Assembly: GCA_949752735.1 (NCBI GenBank)
Contig: OX457042.1
Span: 32,774,289-32,838,288 of the forward strand
Length of the DNA: 64,000 nt
DNA from: Lumbricus terrestris
Taxonomy: Eukaryota > Annelida > Clitellata > Crassiclitellata > Lumbricidae
Direction of reading: 5' to 3'
The position numbers and the translations under genes are program-made. Positions 37,101 through 49,674 of this stretch are shown here, one piece after another. How positions within the stretch are numbered: position 1 is the stretch's first letter; each line of letters starts with the position of its first letter. The notes under the pieces were generated by a model. The model ran no database searches, had not been told where the DNA came from, and saw nothing but the letters and a program-made list of their open reading frames with translations.

Positions 37101-37583
37101 TTTGTCTGCTTATCTCTTTCGGTCGCTATCTGTGTCTTTCTGTAGATTTGTCTGCTTATGTCTTTGGGTCGCTATCTGTGTCTGACTGTAGATCTGTCTG
37201 CTTATCTCGTTTTGTCGCTATCTGTGTCTGACTGTAGATCTGTCTGCTTATCTCGTTCTGTCGCTATCTGTGTCTGACTGTAGATTTGTCTGCCTATCTC
37301 TGTTTCTGTCGCTCTCTGTGTCTGACTGTAGATTTGTCTGCCTATCTCTGTTTCTGTCGCTATCTGTGTCTGACTGTAGATTTGTCTGCTTATCTTTTTC
37401 TGTCGCTATCTGGATCTGACTGTAGATTTGTCTGCCCATCTCTGTTTCTGTCACTCTCTGTGTCTGACTGTAAATTTGTGTGCTTATTTCTTTCGGTCGC
37501 TATCTGTGTCTGACTGTAGATTTGTCTGGCTATCTCTCTTTCGGTCGCTATCTGTGTCTGACTGTAGATTTGTCTGCCTATCT
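21543..37583 (+). repeat. Large duplicated block, copy B
   Basis: Second copy of 1-16,041 in direct orientation. It carries the same nested duplications in the same places, such as the 1,807-bp and 2,356-bp offsets. The internal duplications therefore predate the large one, if it is biological. Apparent identity over 16 kb in a satellite means either very recent unequal exchange or an assembly artefact. After 37,583 it continues as sequence like 4,250 onward, unlike copy A. Confidence 0.93.
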
Positions 37584-38247
37584 CTGTTTCTGTCGCTATC
37601 TGTGTCTGACCGTAGATTTGTCTGCTTATCTCTTTCGGTCGCTCTCTGTGTCTGACTGTAGATTTGTCTGCTTATCTCTTTCTGTCGCTCTCTGTGTCTG
37701 ACTGTTGATTTGTCTGCTTATCTCTTTCGGTCGCTATCTGTGTCTGACTGTAGATTTGTCTGCCTATCTCTGTTTCTGTCGCTATCTGTGTCTGACTGTA
37801 GATTTGTCTGCCTATCTCTGTTTCTGTCGCTATCTGTGTCTGACTGTTGATTTGTCTGCTTATCTCTTTCGGTCGCTATCTGTGTCTGACTGTAGATTTG
37901 TCTGCCTATCTCTGTTTCTGTCGCTATCTGTGTCTGACTGTTGTTTTGTCTGCTTATCTCTTTCGGTCGCTATCTGTGTCTTTCTGTAGATTTGTCTGCC
38001 TATCTCTGTTTTTGTCGCTATCTGTGTCTGACTGTTGATTTGTCTGCTTATCTCTTTCGGTCGCTATCTGTGTCTGACTGTTGATTTGTCTGCTTATCTC
38101 TTTCGGTCGCTATCTGTGTCTGACTGTAGATTTGTCTGCCTATCTCTGTTTCTGTCGCTATCTGTGTCTGACTGTAGATTTGTCTGCTTACCTATTTCTG
38201 TCGCTGTCTGTGTCTGACTGTAGATTTGTCTGCTTATCTCTTTCGGT
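35427..38247 (+). repeat. 7,429-bp-offset duplication, copy 1
   Basis: Matches 42,856-45,676. Landmarks are CTGTTACTGTTGC at 35,624 and 43,053, and the block with ATCTGGATCTGAC near 37,410 and 44,839. Differences include CGTTTTGTCG near 37,209 against CGTTCTGTCG, and TGTCTTTCTG near 37,979 against TGTCTGACTG. The copy starts inside copy B of the large block and ends beyond it, so it formed after, or independently of, the 21.5-kb duplication. Confidence 0.85.
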
Positions 38248-41200
38248 TGCTATCTGTGTCTGACTGTAGATTTGTCTGCTTATCTCTTTCGGTCGCTATC
38301 TGTGTCTGACTGTTGATTTGTCTGCTTATCTCTTTCGGTCGCTATCTGTGTCTTTCTGTAGATTTGTCTGCTTATGTCTTTGGGTCGCTATCTGTGTCTG
38401 ACTGTAGATCTGTCTGCTTATCTCGTTCTGTCGCTATCTGTGTCTGACTGTAGATCTGTCTGCTTATCTCGTTCTGTCGCTATCTGTGTCTGACTGTAGA
38501 TTTGTCTGCCTATCTCTGTTTCTGTCGCTCTCTGTGTCTGACTGTAGATTTGTCTGCCTATCTCTGTTTCTGTCGCTATCTGTGTCTGACTGTAGATTTG
38601 TCTGCTTATCTCTTTCGGTCGCTATCTGTGTCTGACTGTAGATTTGTCTGCTTATCTCTTTCTGTCGCTATCTGTGTCTGACTGTAGATTTGTCTGCGTA
38701 TCTATCTCTGTCACTATCTGTGTCTAACTGTTGATTTGTCTGCCTATCTCTTTCGGTCGCTATCTGTGTCTGACTGTTGATTTGTCTGCTTATCTCTTTC
38801 GGTCGTTATCTGTGTCTGACTGTAGATTTGTCTGCTTATCTCTTTCGGTCGCTCTCTGTGTCTGACTGTTGATTTGTCTGCTTATCTCTTTCGGTCGCTA
38901 TCTGTGTCTGACTGTGGATTTGTCTGCCTATATCTGTTTCTGTCGCTATCTGTGTCTGACTGTAGATCTGTCTGCCTATCTCTTTCTGTCGCTATCTGTG
39001 TCTGACTGTAGATTTGTCTGCTTATCTCTTTGGGTCGCTATCTGTGTCTGACTGTAGATCTGTCTGCTTATCTCATTCTGTCGCTTTCTGTGTCTGACTG
39101 TAGTTTTGTCTGCCTATCTCTTTCTGTCGTTATCTGTGTCTGACTGTAGATTTGTCTGCTTACCTATTTCTGTCGCTGTCTGTGTCTGACTGTAGATTTG
39201 TCTGCTTATCTCTTTCGGTTGCTATCTGTGTCTGACTGTTGATTTGTCTGCTTTTCTCTTTCGGTCGCTATCTGTGTCTGACTGTAGATTTGTCTGCCTA
39301 TCTCTGTTTCTGTCGCTATCTGTGTCTGACTGTAGATCTTTCTGCTTATCTCTTTCGGTCGCTATCTGTGTCTGACTGTAGATCTGTCTGCCTATCTCTT
39401 TCGCTATCTGTGTCTGACTGTTGATTTGTCTGCTTATCTCTTTCGGTCGCTATGTGTGTCTGAATGTAGATTTTTCTACTTATCTCTTTCGGTCGCTATC
39501 TGTGTCTGACTGTAGATTTGTCTGCTTATCTCTTTCGGTCGCTATCTGTGTCTGACTGTTGATTTGTCTGCTTATCTCTTTCGGTCGCTATCTGTGTCTG
39601 ACTGTAGATTTGTCTGCCTATCTCTGTTTCTTTCGCTATCTGTGTCTGACTGTAGATTTGTCTGCCTATCTCTTTCGCTATCTGTGTCTGACTGTAGATC
39701 TGTCTGCCTATCTCTTGTCTGACTGTAGATTTGTCTGCTTATCTCTTTCGGTCGCTACCTGTGTCTGACTGTAGATTTGTCTGCTTTTCTCTTTCGGTCG
39801 CTACCTGTGTCTGACTGTAGATTTGTCTGCTTATCTCTTTCGGTCGCTATCTGTGTCTGACTGTAGATTTGTCTGCTTATCTCTTTCGGTCGCTATCTGT
39901 GTCTGACTGTTGATTTGTCTGCTTATCTCTGTTGTCTGTCGCTCTCTGTGTCTGACTAGATTTGTCTGTTTATCTCTTTCGGTCGCTCTCTGTGTCTGAC
40001 TGTAGATTTGTCTGCCTATCTCTGTTTCTGTCGCTATCTGTGTCTGACTGTAGATGTGTCTGCCTATCTCTTTCTGTCGCTATCTGTGTCTGACTGTAGA
40101 TCTGTCTGCTTACCTATTTTTGTCGCTGTCTGTGTCTGACTGTAGATCTCTCTGCCTATCTCTGTTTCTGTCGCTATCTGTGTCTGACTGTAGATTTGTC
40201 TGCTTATCTCTTTCGGTCGCTATCGGTGTCTGACTGTAGATTTTGTCTGCTTACCTATTTCTATCGCTGTCTGTGTCTGACTGTTGATTTGTCTGCTTAT
40301 CTCTTTCGGTCGCTATCTGTGTCTGACTGTAGATTTGTCTGCTTATCTCGTTCTGTCGCTCTCTGTGTCTGACTGTAGATTTGTCTGCATATCTCTGTTT
40401 CTGTCGCTCTCTGTGTCTGACTGTACATCTGTCTGCCTATCTATCTCTGTCGCTATCTGTGTCTGACTGTGGATTTGTCTGCCTATCTCTTTCGGTCGCT
40501 ATCTGTGTCTGACTGTAGATTTTTCTGCTTATCTTTTTCTGTCGCTATCTGGATCTGACTGTAGATTTGTCTGCCCATCTCTGTTTCTGTCACTCTCTGT
40601 GTCTGACTGTAAATTTGTGTGCTTATTTCTTTCGGTCGCTATCTGTGTCTGACTGTAGATTTGTCTGGCTATCTCTCTTTCGGTCGCTATCTGTGTCTGA
40701 CTGTAGATTTGTCTGCCTATCTCTGTTTCTGTCGCTATCTGTGTCTGACCGTAGATTTGTCTGCTTATCTCTTTCGGTCGCTATCTGTGTCTGACTGTAG
40801 ATTTGTCTGCTTATCTCTTTCTGTCGCTCTCTGTGTCTGACTGTTGATTTGTCTGCTTATCTCTTTCGGTCGCTATCTGTGTCTGACTGTAGATTTGTCT
40901 GCCTATCTCTGTTTCTGTCGCTATCTGTGTCTGACTGTAGATTTGTCTGCCTATCTCTGTTTCTGTCGCTATCTGTGTCTGACTGTTGATTTGTCTGCTT
41001 ATCTCTTTCGGTCGCTATCTGTGTCTGACTGTAGATTTGTCTGCCTATTTCTGTTTCTGTCGCTATCTGTGTCTGACTGTTGTTTTGTCTGCTTATCTCT
41101 TTCGGTCGCTATCTGTGTCTGACTGTTGATTTGTCTGCTTATCTCTTTCGGTCGCTATCTGTGTCTGACTGTTGATTTGTCTGCTTATCTCTTTCGGTCG

Positions 41201-41860
41201 CTATCTGTGTCTGACTGTAGATTTGTCTGCCTATCTCTGTTTCTGTGGCTATCTGTGTCTGACTGTAGATTTGTCTGCTTACCTATTTCTGTCGCTGTCT
41301 GTGTCTGACTGTAGATTTGTCTGCTTATCTCTTTCGGTTGCTATCTGTGTCTGACTGTAGATTTGTCTGCTTATCTCTTTCGGTCGCTATCTGTGTCTGA
41401 CTGTTGATTTGTCTGCTTATCTCTTTCGGTCGCTATCTGTATCTTTCTGTAGATTTGTCTGCTTATGTCTTTGGGTCGCTATCTGTGTCTGACTGTAGAT
41501 CTGTCTGCTTATCTCTTTCGGTCGCTCTCTGTGTCTGACTGTAGATTTGTCTGCCTATCTCTGTTTCTGTCGCTATCTGTGTCTGACTGTAGATCTGTCT
41601 GCCTATCTCTTTCTGTCGCTATCTGTGTCTGACTGTAGATCTGTCTGCTTACCTATTTTTGTCGCTATCTGTGTCTGACTGTAGATCTGTCTGCCTATCT
41701 CTGTTTCTGTCGCTATCTGTGTCTGACTGTAGATCTGTCTGCCTATCTCTTTCTGTCGCTATCTGTGTCTGACTGTAGATCTGTCTGCTTACCTATTTTT
41801 GTCGCTGTCTGTGTCTGACTGTAGATCTCTCTGCCTATCTCTGTTTCTGTCGCTATCTGT
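37584..41860 (+). repeat. Mosaic stretch following copy B
   Basis: The stretch reads in order like 4,263 onward, then like 6,475-8,870 (offset 31,560, seen at 38,035-40,430), then like 4,107-5,000 again (offset 36,460, from about 40,567). It carries private changes such as TGTGGCTATC near 41,247 and CTTTTCTC near 39,250 and 39,785. No gene or unique sequence is present. Confidence 0.78.
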
Positions 41861-42030
41861 GTCTGACTGTTGATTTGTCTGCTTATCTCTTTCGGTCGCT
41901 ATCTGTGTCTGACTGTAGATTTGTCTGCCTATCTCTGTTTCTGTTGCTATCTGTGTCTTAGTGTAGATTTGTCTGCTTATGTCTTTGGGTCGCTATCTGT
42001 GTCTGACTGCAGATCTGTCTGCTTATCTCG

Positions 42031-42964
42031 TTCTGTCGCTATCTGTGTCTGACTGTAGATCTGTCTGACTATCTGTTTCGATCGCTGTCTGTGTCTGACT
42101 GTAGATTTTTCTGCTTATCTCTGTTTCTGTCGGTCTCTGTGTCTGACTGTACATCTGTCTGCCTATGTATCTCTGTCGCTATCTGTGTCTGACTGTAGAT
42201 CTGTCTGCCTATCTCTTTCGGTCGCTATCTGTGTCTGACTGTGGATTTTTCTGCTTATCTCTTTCGGTCGCTATCTGTGTCTGACTGTAGATCTGTCTGC
42301 CTATCTCTTTTTGTCGCTATCTGTGTCTGACTGTAGATCTGTCTGCCTATCTCTGTTTATGTCGCTATCTGTGTCTGACTGTAGATCTGTCTGCTTATCT
42401 CTTTCGGTCGCTATCTGTGTCTGACTGTAGATCTGTCTGCCTATCTCTTTTTGTCGCTATCTGTGTCTGACTGTAGATCTGTCTGCCTATCTCTGTTTCT
42501 GTCGCTATCTGTGTCTGACTGTAGATCTGTCTGCTTATCTCTTTCGGTCGCTATCTGTGTCTGACTGTAGATCTGTCTGCCTATCTCTTTTTGTCGCTAT
42601 CTGTGTCTGACTGTAGATCTGTCTGCCTATCTCTGTTTCTGTCGCTATCTGTGTCTGACTGTAGATCTGTCTGACTATCTGTTTCGATCGCTGTCTGTGT
42701 CTGACTGTAGATTTTTCTGCTTATCTCTGTTTCTGTCGGTCTCTGTGTCTGACTGTACATCTGTCTGCCTATGTATCTCTGTCGCTATCTGTGTCTGACT
42801 GTAGATCTGTCTGCCTATCTCTTTCGGTCGCTATCTGTGTCTGACTGTGGATTTTTCTGCTTATCTCTTTCGGTCGCTATCTGTGTCTGACTGTAGATCT
42901 GTCTGCCTATCTCTTTTTGTCGCTATCTGTGTCTGACTGTAGATCTGTCTGCCTATCTCTGTTT
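42031..42964 (+). repeat. 606-bp-offset duplication
   Basis: Bases 42,031-42,358 match 42,637-42,964. Both begin TTCTGTCGCTATC and include CTGACTATCTGTTTCGATCG, the TGTCGGTCTCTG monomer and CTTTTTGTCG. They separate where copy 1 reads GTTTATGTCG and copy 2 reads GTTTCTGTCG. The second copy is followed by a 140-bp shorter path than the equivalent at 35,102-35,621, consistent with loss of three monomers. Confidence 0.82.
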
Positions 42965-45676
42965 CTGTCGCTATCTGTGTCTGACTGTAGATCTGTCTGC
43001 TTATCTCTTTCTGTCGCTATCTGTGTCTGACTGTAGATTTTTCTGCCTATCTCTGTTACTGTTGCTATCTGTGTCTGACTGTAGATCTGTCTGCCTATCT
43101 CTTTCGGTCGCTATCTGTGTCTGACTGTAGATCTGTCTGCCTATCTCTTTCGGTCGCTATCTGTGTCTGACTGTAGATTTGTCTGCTTACCTGTTTTTGT
43201 CGCTGTCTGTGTCTGACTGTAGATTTGTCTGCTTATCTCTTTCTGTCACTCTCTGTGTCTGACTAGATTTGTCTGCTTATCCCTTTCTGTTGCTATCTGT
43301 GTCTGACTGTAGATCTCTCTGCCTATCTCTGTTTCTGTCGCTATCTGTGTCTGACTGTAGATTTGTCTGCCTATCTCTGTTTCTGTCGCTATCTGTGTCT
43401 GACTGTAGATTTGTCAGCTTGTCTCTTTCGGTCGCTATCTGTGTCTGACTGTAGATTTGTCTGCTTATCTCTTTCGGTCGCTATCGGTGTCTGACTGTAG
43501 ATTTGTCTGCTTATCTCTGTTTCTGTCGCTATCTGTGTCTGACTGTAGATTTGTCTGCTTATCTCTTTCGGTCGCTCTCTGTGTCTGACTGTAGATTTGT
43601 CTGCTTATCTCTTTCTGTCGCTCTCTGTGTCTGACTGTTGATTTGTCTGCTTATCTCTTTCGGTCGCTATCTGTGTCTGACTGTAGATTTGTCTGCCTAT
43701 CTCTGTTTCTGTCGCTATCTGTGTCTGACTGTAGATTTGTCTGCCTATCTCTGTTTCTGTCGCTATCTGTGTCTGACTGTTGATTTGTCTGCTTATCTCT
43801 TTCGGTCGCTATCTGTGTCTGACTGTAGATTTGTCTGCCTATCTCTGTTTCTGTCGCTATCTGTGTCTGACTGTTGTTTTGTCTGCTTATCTCTTTCGGT
43901 CGCTATCTGTGTCTGACTGTAGATTTGTCTGCCTATCTCTGTTTCTGTCGCTATCTGTGTCTGACTGTTGATTTGTCTGCTTATCTCTTTCGGTCGCTAT
44001 CTGTGTCTGACTGTTGATTTGTCTGCTTATCTCTTTCGGTCGCTATCTGTGTCTGACTGTAGATTTGTCTGCCTATCTCTGTTTCTGTCGCTATCTGTGT
44101 CTGACTGTAGATTTGTCTGCTTACCTATTTCTGTCGCTGTCTGTGTCTGACTGTAGATTTGTCTGCTTATCTCTTTCGGTTGCTATCTGTGTCTGACTGT
44201 AGATTTGTCTGCTTATCTCTTTCGGTCGCTATCTGTGTCTGACTGTTGATTTGTCTGCTTATCTCTTTCGGTCGCTATCTGTGTCTTTCTGTAGATTTGT
44301 CTGCTTATGTCTTTGGGTCGCTATCTGTGTCTGACTGTAGATCTGTCTGCTTATCTCGTTCTGTCGCTATCTGTGTCTGACTGTAGATCTGTCTGCTTAT
44401 CTCGTTCTGTCGCTATCTGTGTCTGACTGTAGATTTGTCTGCCTATCTCTGTTTCTGTCGCTCTCTGTGTCTGACTGTAGATTTGTCTGCCTATCTCTCT
44501 TTCGGTCGCTATCTGTGTCTGACTGTTGATTTGTCTGCTTATCTCTTTCGGTCGCTATCTGTGTCTTTCTGTAGATTTGTCTGCTTATGTCTTTGGGTCG
44601 CTATCTGTGTCTGACTGTAGATCTGTCTGCTTATCTCGTTCTGTCGCTATCTGTGTCTGACTGTAGATCTGTCTGCTTATCTCGTTCTGTCGCTATCTGT
44701 GTCTGACTGTAGATTTGTCTGCCTATCTCTGTTTCTGTCGCTCTCTGTGTCTGACTGTAGATTTGTCTGCCTATCTCTGTTTCTGTCGCTATCTGTGTCT
44801 GACTGTTGATTTGTCTGCTTATCTTTTTCTGTCGCTATCTGGATCTGACTGTAGATTTGTCTGCCCATCTCTGTTTCTGTCACTCTCTGTGTCTGACTGT
44901 AAATTTGTGTGCTTATTTCTTTCGGTCGCTATCTGTGTCTGACTGTAGATTTGTCTGGCTATCTCTCTTTCGGTCGCTATCTGTGTCTGACTGTAGATTT
45001 GTCTGCCTATCTCTGTTTCTGTCGCTATCTGTGTCTGACCGTAGATTTGTCTGCTTATCTCTTTCGGTCGCTCTCTGTGTCTGACTGTAGATTTGTCTGC
45101 TTATCTCTTTCTGTCGCTCTCTGTGTCTGACTGTTGATTTGTCTGCTTATCTCTTTCGGTCGCTATCTGTGTCTGACTGTAGATTTGTCTGCCTATCTCT
45201 GTTTCTGTCGCTATCTGTGTCTGACTGTAGATTTGTCTGCCTATCTCTGTTTCTGTCGCTATCTGTGTCTGACTGTTGATTTGTCTGCTTATCTCTTTCG
45301 GTCGCTATCTGTGTCTGACTGTAGATTTGTCTGCCTATCTCTGTTTCTGTCGCTATCTGTGTCTGACTGTTGTTTTGTCTGCTTATCTCTTTCGGTCGCT
45401 ATCTGTGTCTGACTGTAGATTTGTCTGCCTATCTCTGTTTCTGTCGCTATCTGTGTCTGACTGTTGATTTGTCTGCTTATCTCTTTCGGTCGCTATCTGT
45501 GTCTGACTGTTGATTTGTCTGCTTATCTCTTTCGGTCGCTATCTGTGTCTGACTGTAGATTTGTCTGCCTATCTCTGTTTCTGTCGCTATCTGTGTCTGA
45601 CTGTAGATTTGTCTGCTTACCTATTTCTGTCGCTGTCTGTGTCTGACTGTAGATTTGTCTGCTTATCTCTTTCGGT
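42856..45676 (+). repeat. 7,429-bp-offset duplication, copy 2
   Basis: Second copy of 35,427-38,247. It has its own changes, such as CTTACCTGTTTTTG near 43,190 and TTGATTTG in place of TAGATTTG near 44,807. It ends at CTTTCGGTCGC against CTTTCGGTTGC, a CpG/TpG difference, where the sequence switches to the TATCGGTGTCTG path seen near 8,660. Confidence 0.85.
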
Positions 45677-48455
45677 CGCTATCGGTGTCTGACTGTAGAT
45701 TTTGTCTGCTTACCTATTTCTATCGCTGTCTGTGTCTGACTGTTGATTTGTCTGCTTATCTCTTTCGGTCGCTATCTGTGTCTGACTGTAGATTTGTCTG
45801 CTTATCTCGTTCTGTCGCTCTCTGTGTCTGACTGTAGATTTGTCTGCATATCTCTGTTTCTGTCGCTCTCTGTGTCTGACTGTACATCTGTCTGCCCATC
45901 TTTCTCTGTCACTATCTTTGTCTGACTGTGGATTTGTCTGCCTATCTCTTTGGGTCGCTATCTGTGTCTGACTGTAGATTTTTTTTGCTTATCTCTGTTT
46001 CTGTCGCTCTCTGTGTCTGACTGTACATCTGTCTGCCTATCTATCTCTGTCGCTATCTGTGTCTGACTGTGGATTTGTCTGCCTATCTCTTTCGGTCGCT
46101 ATCTGTGTCTGACTGTAGATTTTTCTGCTTATCTTTTTCTGTCGCTATCTGGATCTGACTGTAGATTTGTCTGCCCATCTCTGTTTCTGTCACTCTCTGT
46201 GTCTGACTGTAAATTTGTGTGCTTATTTCTTTCGGTCGCTATCTGTGTCTGACTGTAGATTTGTCTGGCTATCTCTCTTTCGGTCGCTATCTGTGTCTGA
46301 CTGTAGATTTGTCTGCCTATCTCTGTTTCTGTCGCTATCTGTGTCTGACCGTAGATTTGTCTGCTTATCTCTTTCGGTCGCTATCTGTGTCTGACTGTAG
46401 ATTTGTCTGCTTATCTCTTTCTGTCGCTCTCTGTGTCTGACTGTTGATTTGTCTGCTTATCTCTTTCGGTCGCTATCTGTGTCTGACTGTAGATTTGTCT
46501 GCCTATATCTGTTTCTGTCGCTATCTGTGTCTGACTGTAGATTTGTCTGCCTATCTCTGTTTCTGTCGCTATCTGTGTCTGACTGTTGATTTGTCTGCTT
46601 ATCTCTTTCGGTCGCTATCTGTGTCTGACTGTAGATTTGTCTGCCTATTTCTGTTTCTGTCGCTATCTGTGTCTGACTGTTGTTTTGTCTGCTTATCTCT
46701 TTCGGTCGCTATCTGTGTCTGACTGTAGATTTGTCTGCCTATCTCTGTTTCTGTCGCTATCTGTGTCTGACTGTTGATTTGTCTGCTTATCTCTTTCGGT
46801 CGCTATCTGTGTCTGACTGTTGATTTGTCTGCTTATCTCTTTCGGTCGCTATCTGTGTCTGACTGTAGATTTGTCTGCCTATCTCTGTTTCTGTGGCTAT
46901 CTGTGTCTGACTGTAGATTTGTCTGCTTACCTCTTTCTGTCGCTGTCTGTGTCTGACTGTAGATTTGTCTGCTTATCTCTTTCGGTTGCTATCTGTGTCT
47001 GACTGTAGATTTGTCTGCTTATCTCTTTCGGTCGCTATCTGTGTCTGACTGTTGATTTGTCTGCTTATCTCTTTCGGTCGCTATCTGTATCTTTCTGTAG
47101 ATTTGTCTGCTTATGTCTTTGGGTCGCTATCTGTGTCTGACTGTAGATCTGTCTGCTTATCTCGTTCTGTCGCTATCTGTGTCTGACTGTAGATCTGTCT
47201 GCTTATCTCGTTCTGTCGCTATCTGTGTCTGACTGTGGATTTGTGTGCCTATCTCTGTTTCTGTCGCTCTCTGTGTCTGACTGTAGATTTGTCTGCCTAT
47301 CTCTGTTTCTGTCGCTATCTGTGTCTGACTGTAGATTTGTCTGCTTATCTCTTTCGGTCGCTATCTGTGTCTGACTGTAGATTTGTCTGCTTATCTCTTT
47401 CTGTCGCTATCTGTGTCTGACTGTAGATTTGTCTGCCTATCTATCTCTGTCGCTATCTGTGTCTAACTGTTGATTTGTCTGCCTATCTCTTTCGGTCGCT
47501 ATCTGTGTCTGACTGTTGATTTGTCTGCTTATCTCTTTCGGTCGTTATCTGTGTCTGACTGTAGATTTGTCTGCTTATCTCTTTCGGTCGCTCGCTGTGT
47601 CTGACTGTTGATTTGTCTGCTTATCTCTTTCGGTCGCTATCTGTGTCTGACTGTGGATTTGTCTGCCTATATCTCTTTCTGTCGCTATCTGTGTCTGACT
47701 GTAGATTTGTCTGCTTATCTCTTTGGGTCGCTATCTGTGTCTGACTGTAGATTTGTCTGCTTACCTATTTCTGTCGCTGTCTGTGTCTGACTGTAGATTT
47801 GTCTGCTTATCTCTTTCGGTTGCTATCTGTGTCTGACTGTTGATTTGTCTGCTTATCTCTTTCGGTCGCTATCTGTGTCTGACTGTAGATTTGTCTGCCT
47901 ATCTCTGTTTCTGTCGCTATCTGTGTCTGACTGTAGATCTTTCTGCTTATCTCTTTCGGTCGCTATCTGTGTCTGACTGTAGATCTGTCTGCCTATCTCT
48001 TTCGCTATCTGTGTCTGACTGTTGATTTGTCTGCTTATCTCTTTCGGTCGCTATGTGTGTCTGAATGTAGATTTGTCTGCTTATCTCTTTCGGTCGCTAT
48101 CTGTGTCTGACTGTAGATTTGTCTGCTTATCTCTTTCGGTCGCTATCTGTGTCTGACTGTTGATTTGTCTGCTTATCTTTTTCGGTCGCTATCTGTGTCT
48201 GACTGTAGATTTGTCTGCCTATCTCTGTTTCTTTCGCTATCTGTGTCTGACTGTAGATTTGTCTGCCTATCTCTTTCGCTATCTGTGTCTGACTGTAGAT
48301 CTGTCTGCCTATCTCTTGTCTGACTGTAGATTTGTCTGCTTATCTCTTTCGGTCGCTACCTGTGTCTGACTGTAGATTTGTCTGCTTATCTCTTTCGGTC
48401 GCTACCTGTGTCTGACTGTAGATTTGTCTGCTTATCTCTTTCGGTCGCTATCGGT
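45677..48455 (+). repeat. Mosaic stretch with blocks like 3,640-5,100 and 38,600-39,850
   Basis: The left part follows 3,683-5,000 at offset 42,060. Part of it also shares the private TGTGGCTATC change (near 46,895) and the TGTATCTTTCTG change (near 47,087) with 40,390-41,500, at offsets of 5,600 to 5,648. The right part follows 38,600-39,850 and contains the 15-bp-deletion junction near 48,316. Confidence 0.77.
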
Positions 48456-49674
48456 GTCTGACTGTAGATTTGTCTGACTATCTGTTTCGATCGCTGTCTG
48501 TGTCTGACTGTAGATTTTTCTGCTTATCTCTGTTTCTGTCGGTCTCTGTGTCTGACTGTACATCTGTCTGCCTATGTATCTCTGTCGCTATCTGTGTCTG
48601 ACTGTAGATCTGTCTGCCTGTCTCTTTCGGTCGCTATCTGTGTCTGACTGTGGATTTTTCTGCTTATCTCTTTCGGTCGCTATCTGTGTCTGACTGTAGA
48701 TCTGTCTGCCTATCTCTTTTTGTCGCTATCTGTGTCTGACTGTAGATCTGTCTGCCTATCTCTGTTTATGTCGCTATCTGTGTCTGACTGTAGATCTGTC
48801 TGCTTATCTCTTTCGGTCGCTATCTGTGTCTGACTGTAGATCTGTCTGCCTATTTCTTTTTGTCGCTATCTGTGTCTGACTGTAGATCTGTCTGCCTATC
48901 TCTGTTTCTGTCGCTATCTGTGTCTGACTGTAGATCTGTCTGCTTATCTCTTTCTGTCGCTATCTGTGTCTGACTGTAGATTTTTCTGCCTATCTCTGTT
49001 ACTGTTGCTATCTGTGTCTGACTGTAGATCTGTCTGCCTATCTCTTTCGGTCGCTATCTGTGTCTGACTGTAGATCTGTCTGCCTATCTCTTTCGGTCGC
49101 TATCTGTGTCTGACTGTAGATTTGTCTGCTTACCTATTTTTGTCGCTGTCTGTGTCTGACTGTAGATTTGTCTGCTTATCTCTTTCTGTCACTCTCTGTG
49201 TCTGACTAGATTTGTCTGCTTATCCCTTTCTGTTGCTCTCTGTGTCTGACTGTAGATCTCTCTGCCTATCTCTGTTTCTGTCGCTATCTGTGTCTGACTG
49301 TAGATTTGTCTGCCTATCTCTGTTTCTGTCGCTATCTGTGTCTGACTGTAGATTTGTCAGCTTGTCTCTTTCGGTCGCTATCTGTGTCTGACTGTAGATT
49401 TGTCTGCTTATCTCTTTCGGTCGCTATCGGTGTCTGACTGTAGATTTGTCTGCTTATCTCTGTTTCTGTCGCTATCTGTGTCTGACTGTAGATTTGTCTG
49501 CTTATCTCTTTCGGTCGCTCTCTGTGTCTGACTGTAGATTTGTCTGCTTATCTCTTTCTGTCGCTATCTGTGTCTGACTGTAGATTTGTCTGCCTATCTC
49601 TGTTTCTGTCGCTATCTGTGTCTGACTGTTGATTTGTCTGCTTACCTATTTCTATCGCTGTCTGTGTCTGACTG
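48456..49674 (+). repeat. Last block of the first subfamily domain
   Basis: Matches about 13,555-14,640 at offset 34,914, beginning at the CTGACTATCTGTTTCGATCG variant. It includes CTGTTACTGTTGC near 48,989 and CAGCTTGTCTC near 49,358. Small private changes include GCCTGTCTC near 48,616 and TGTTGCTCTC near 49,232. Similarity is lost shortly before 49,675. Confidence 0.78.
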
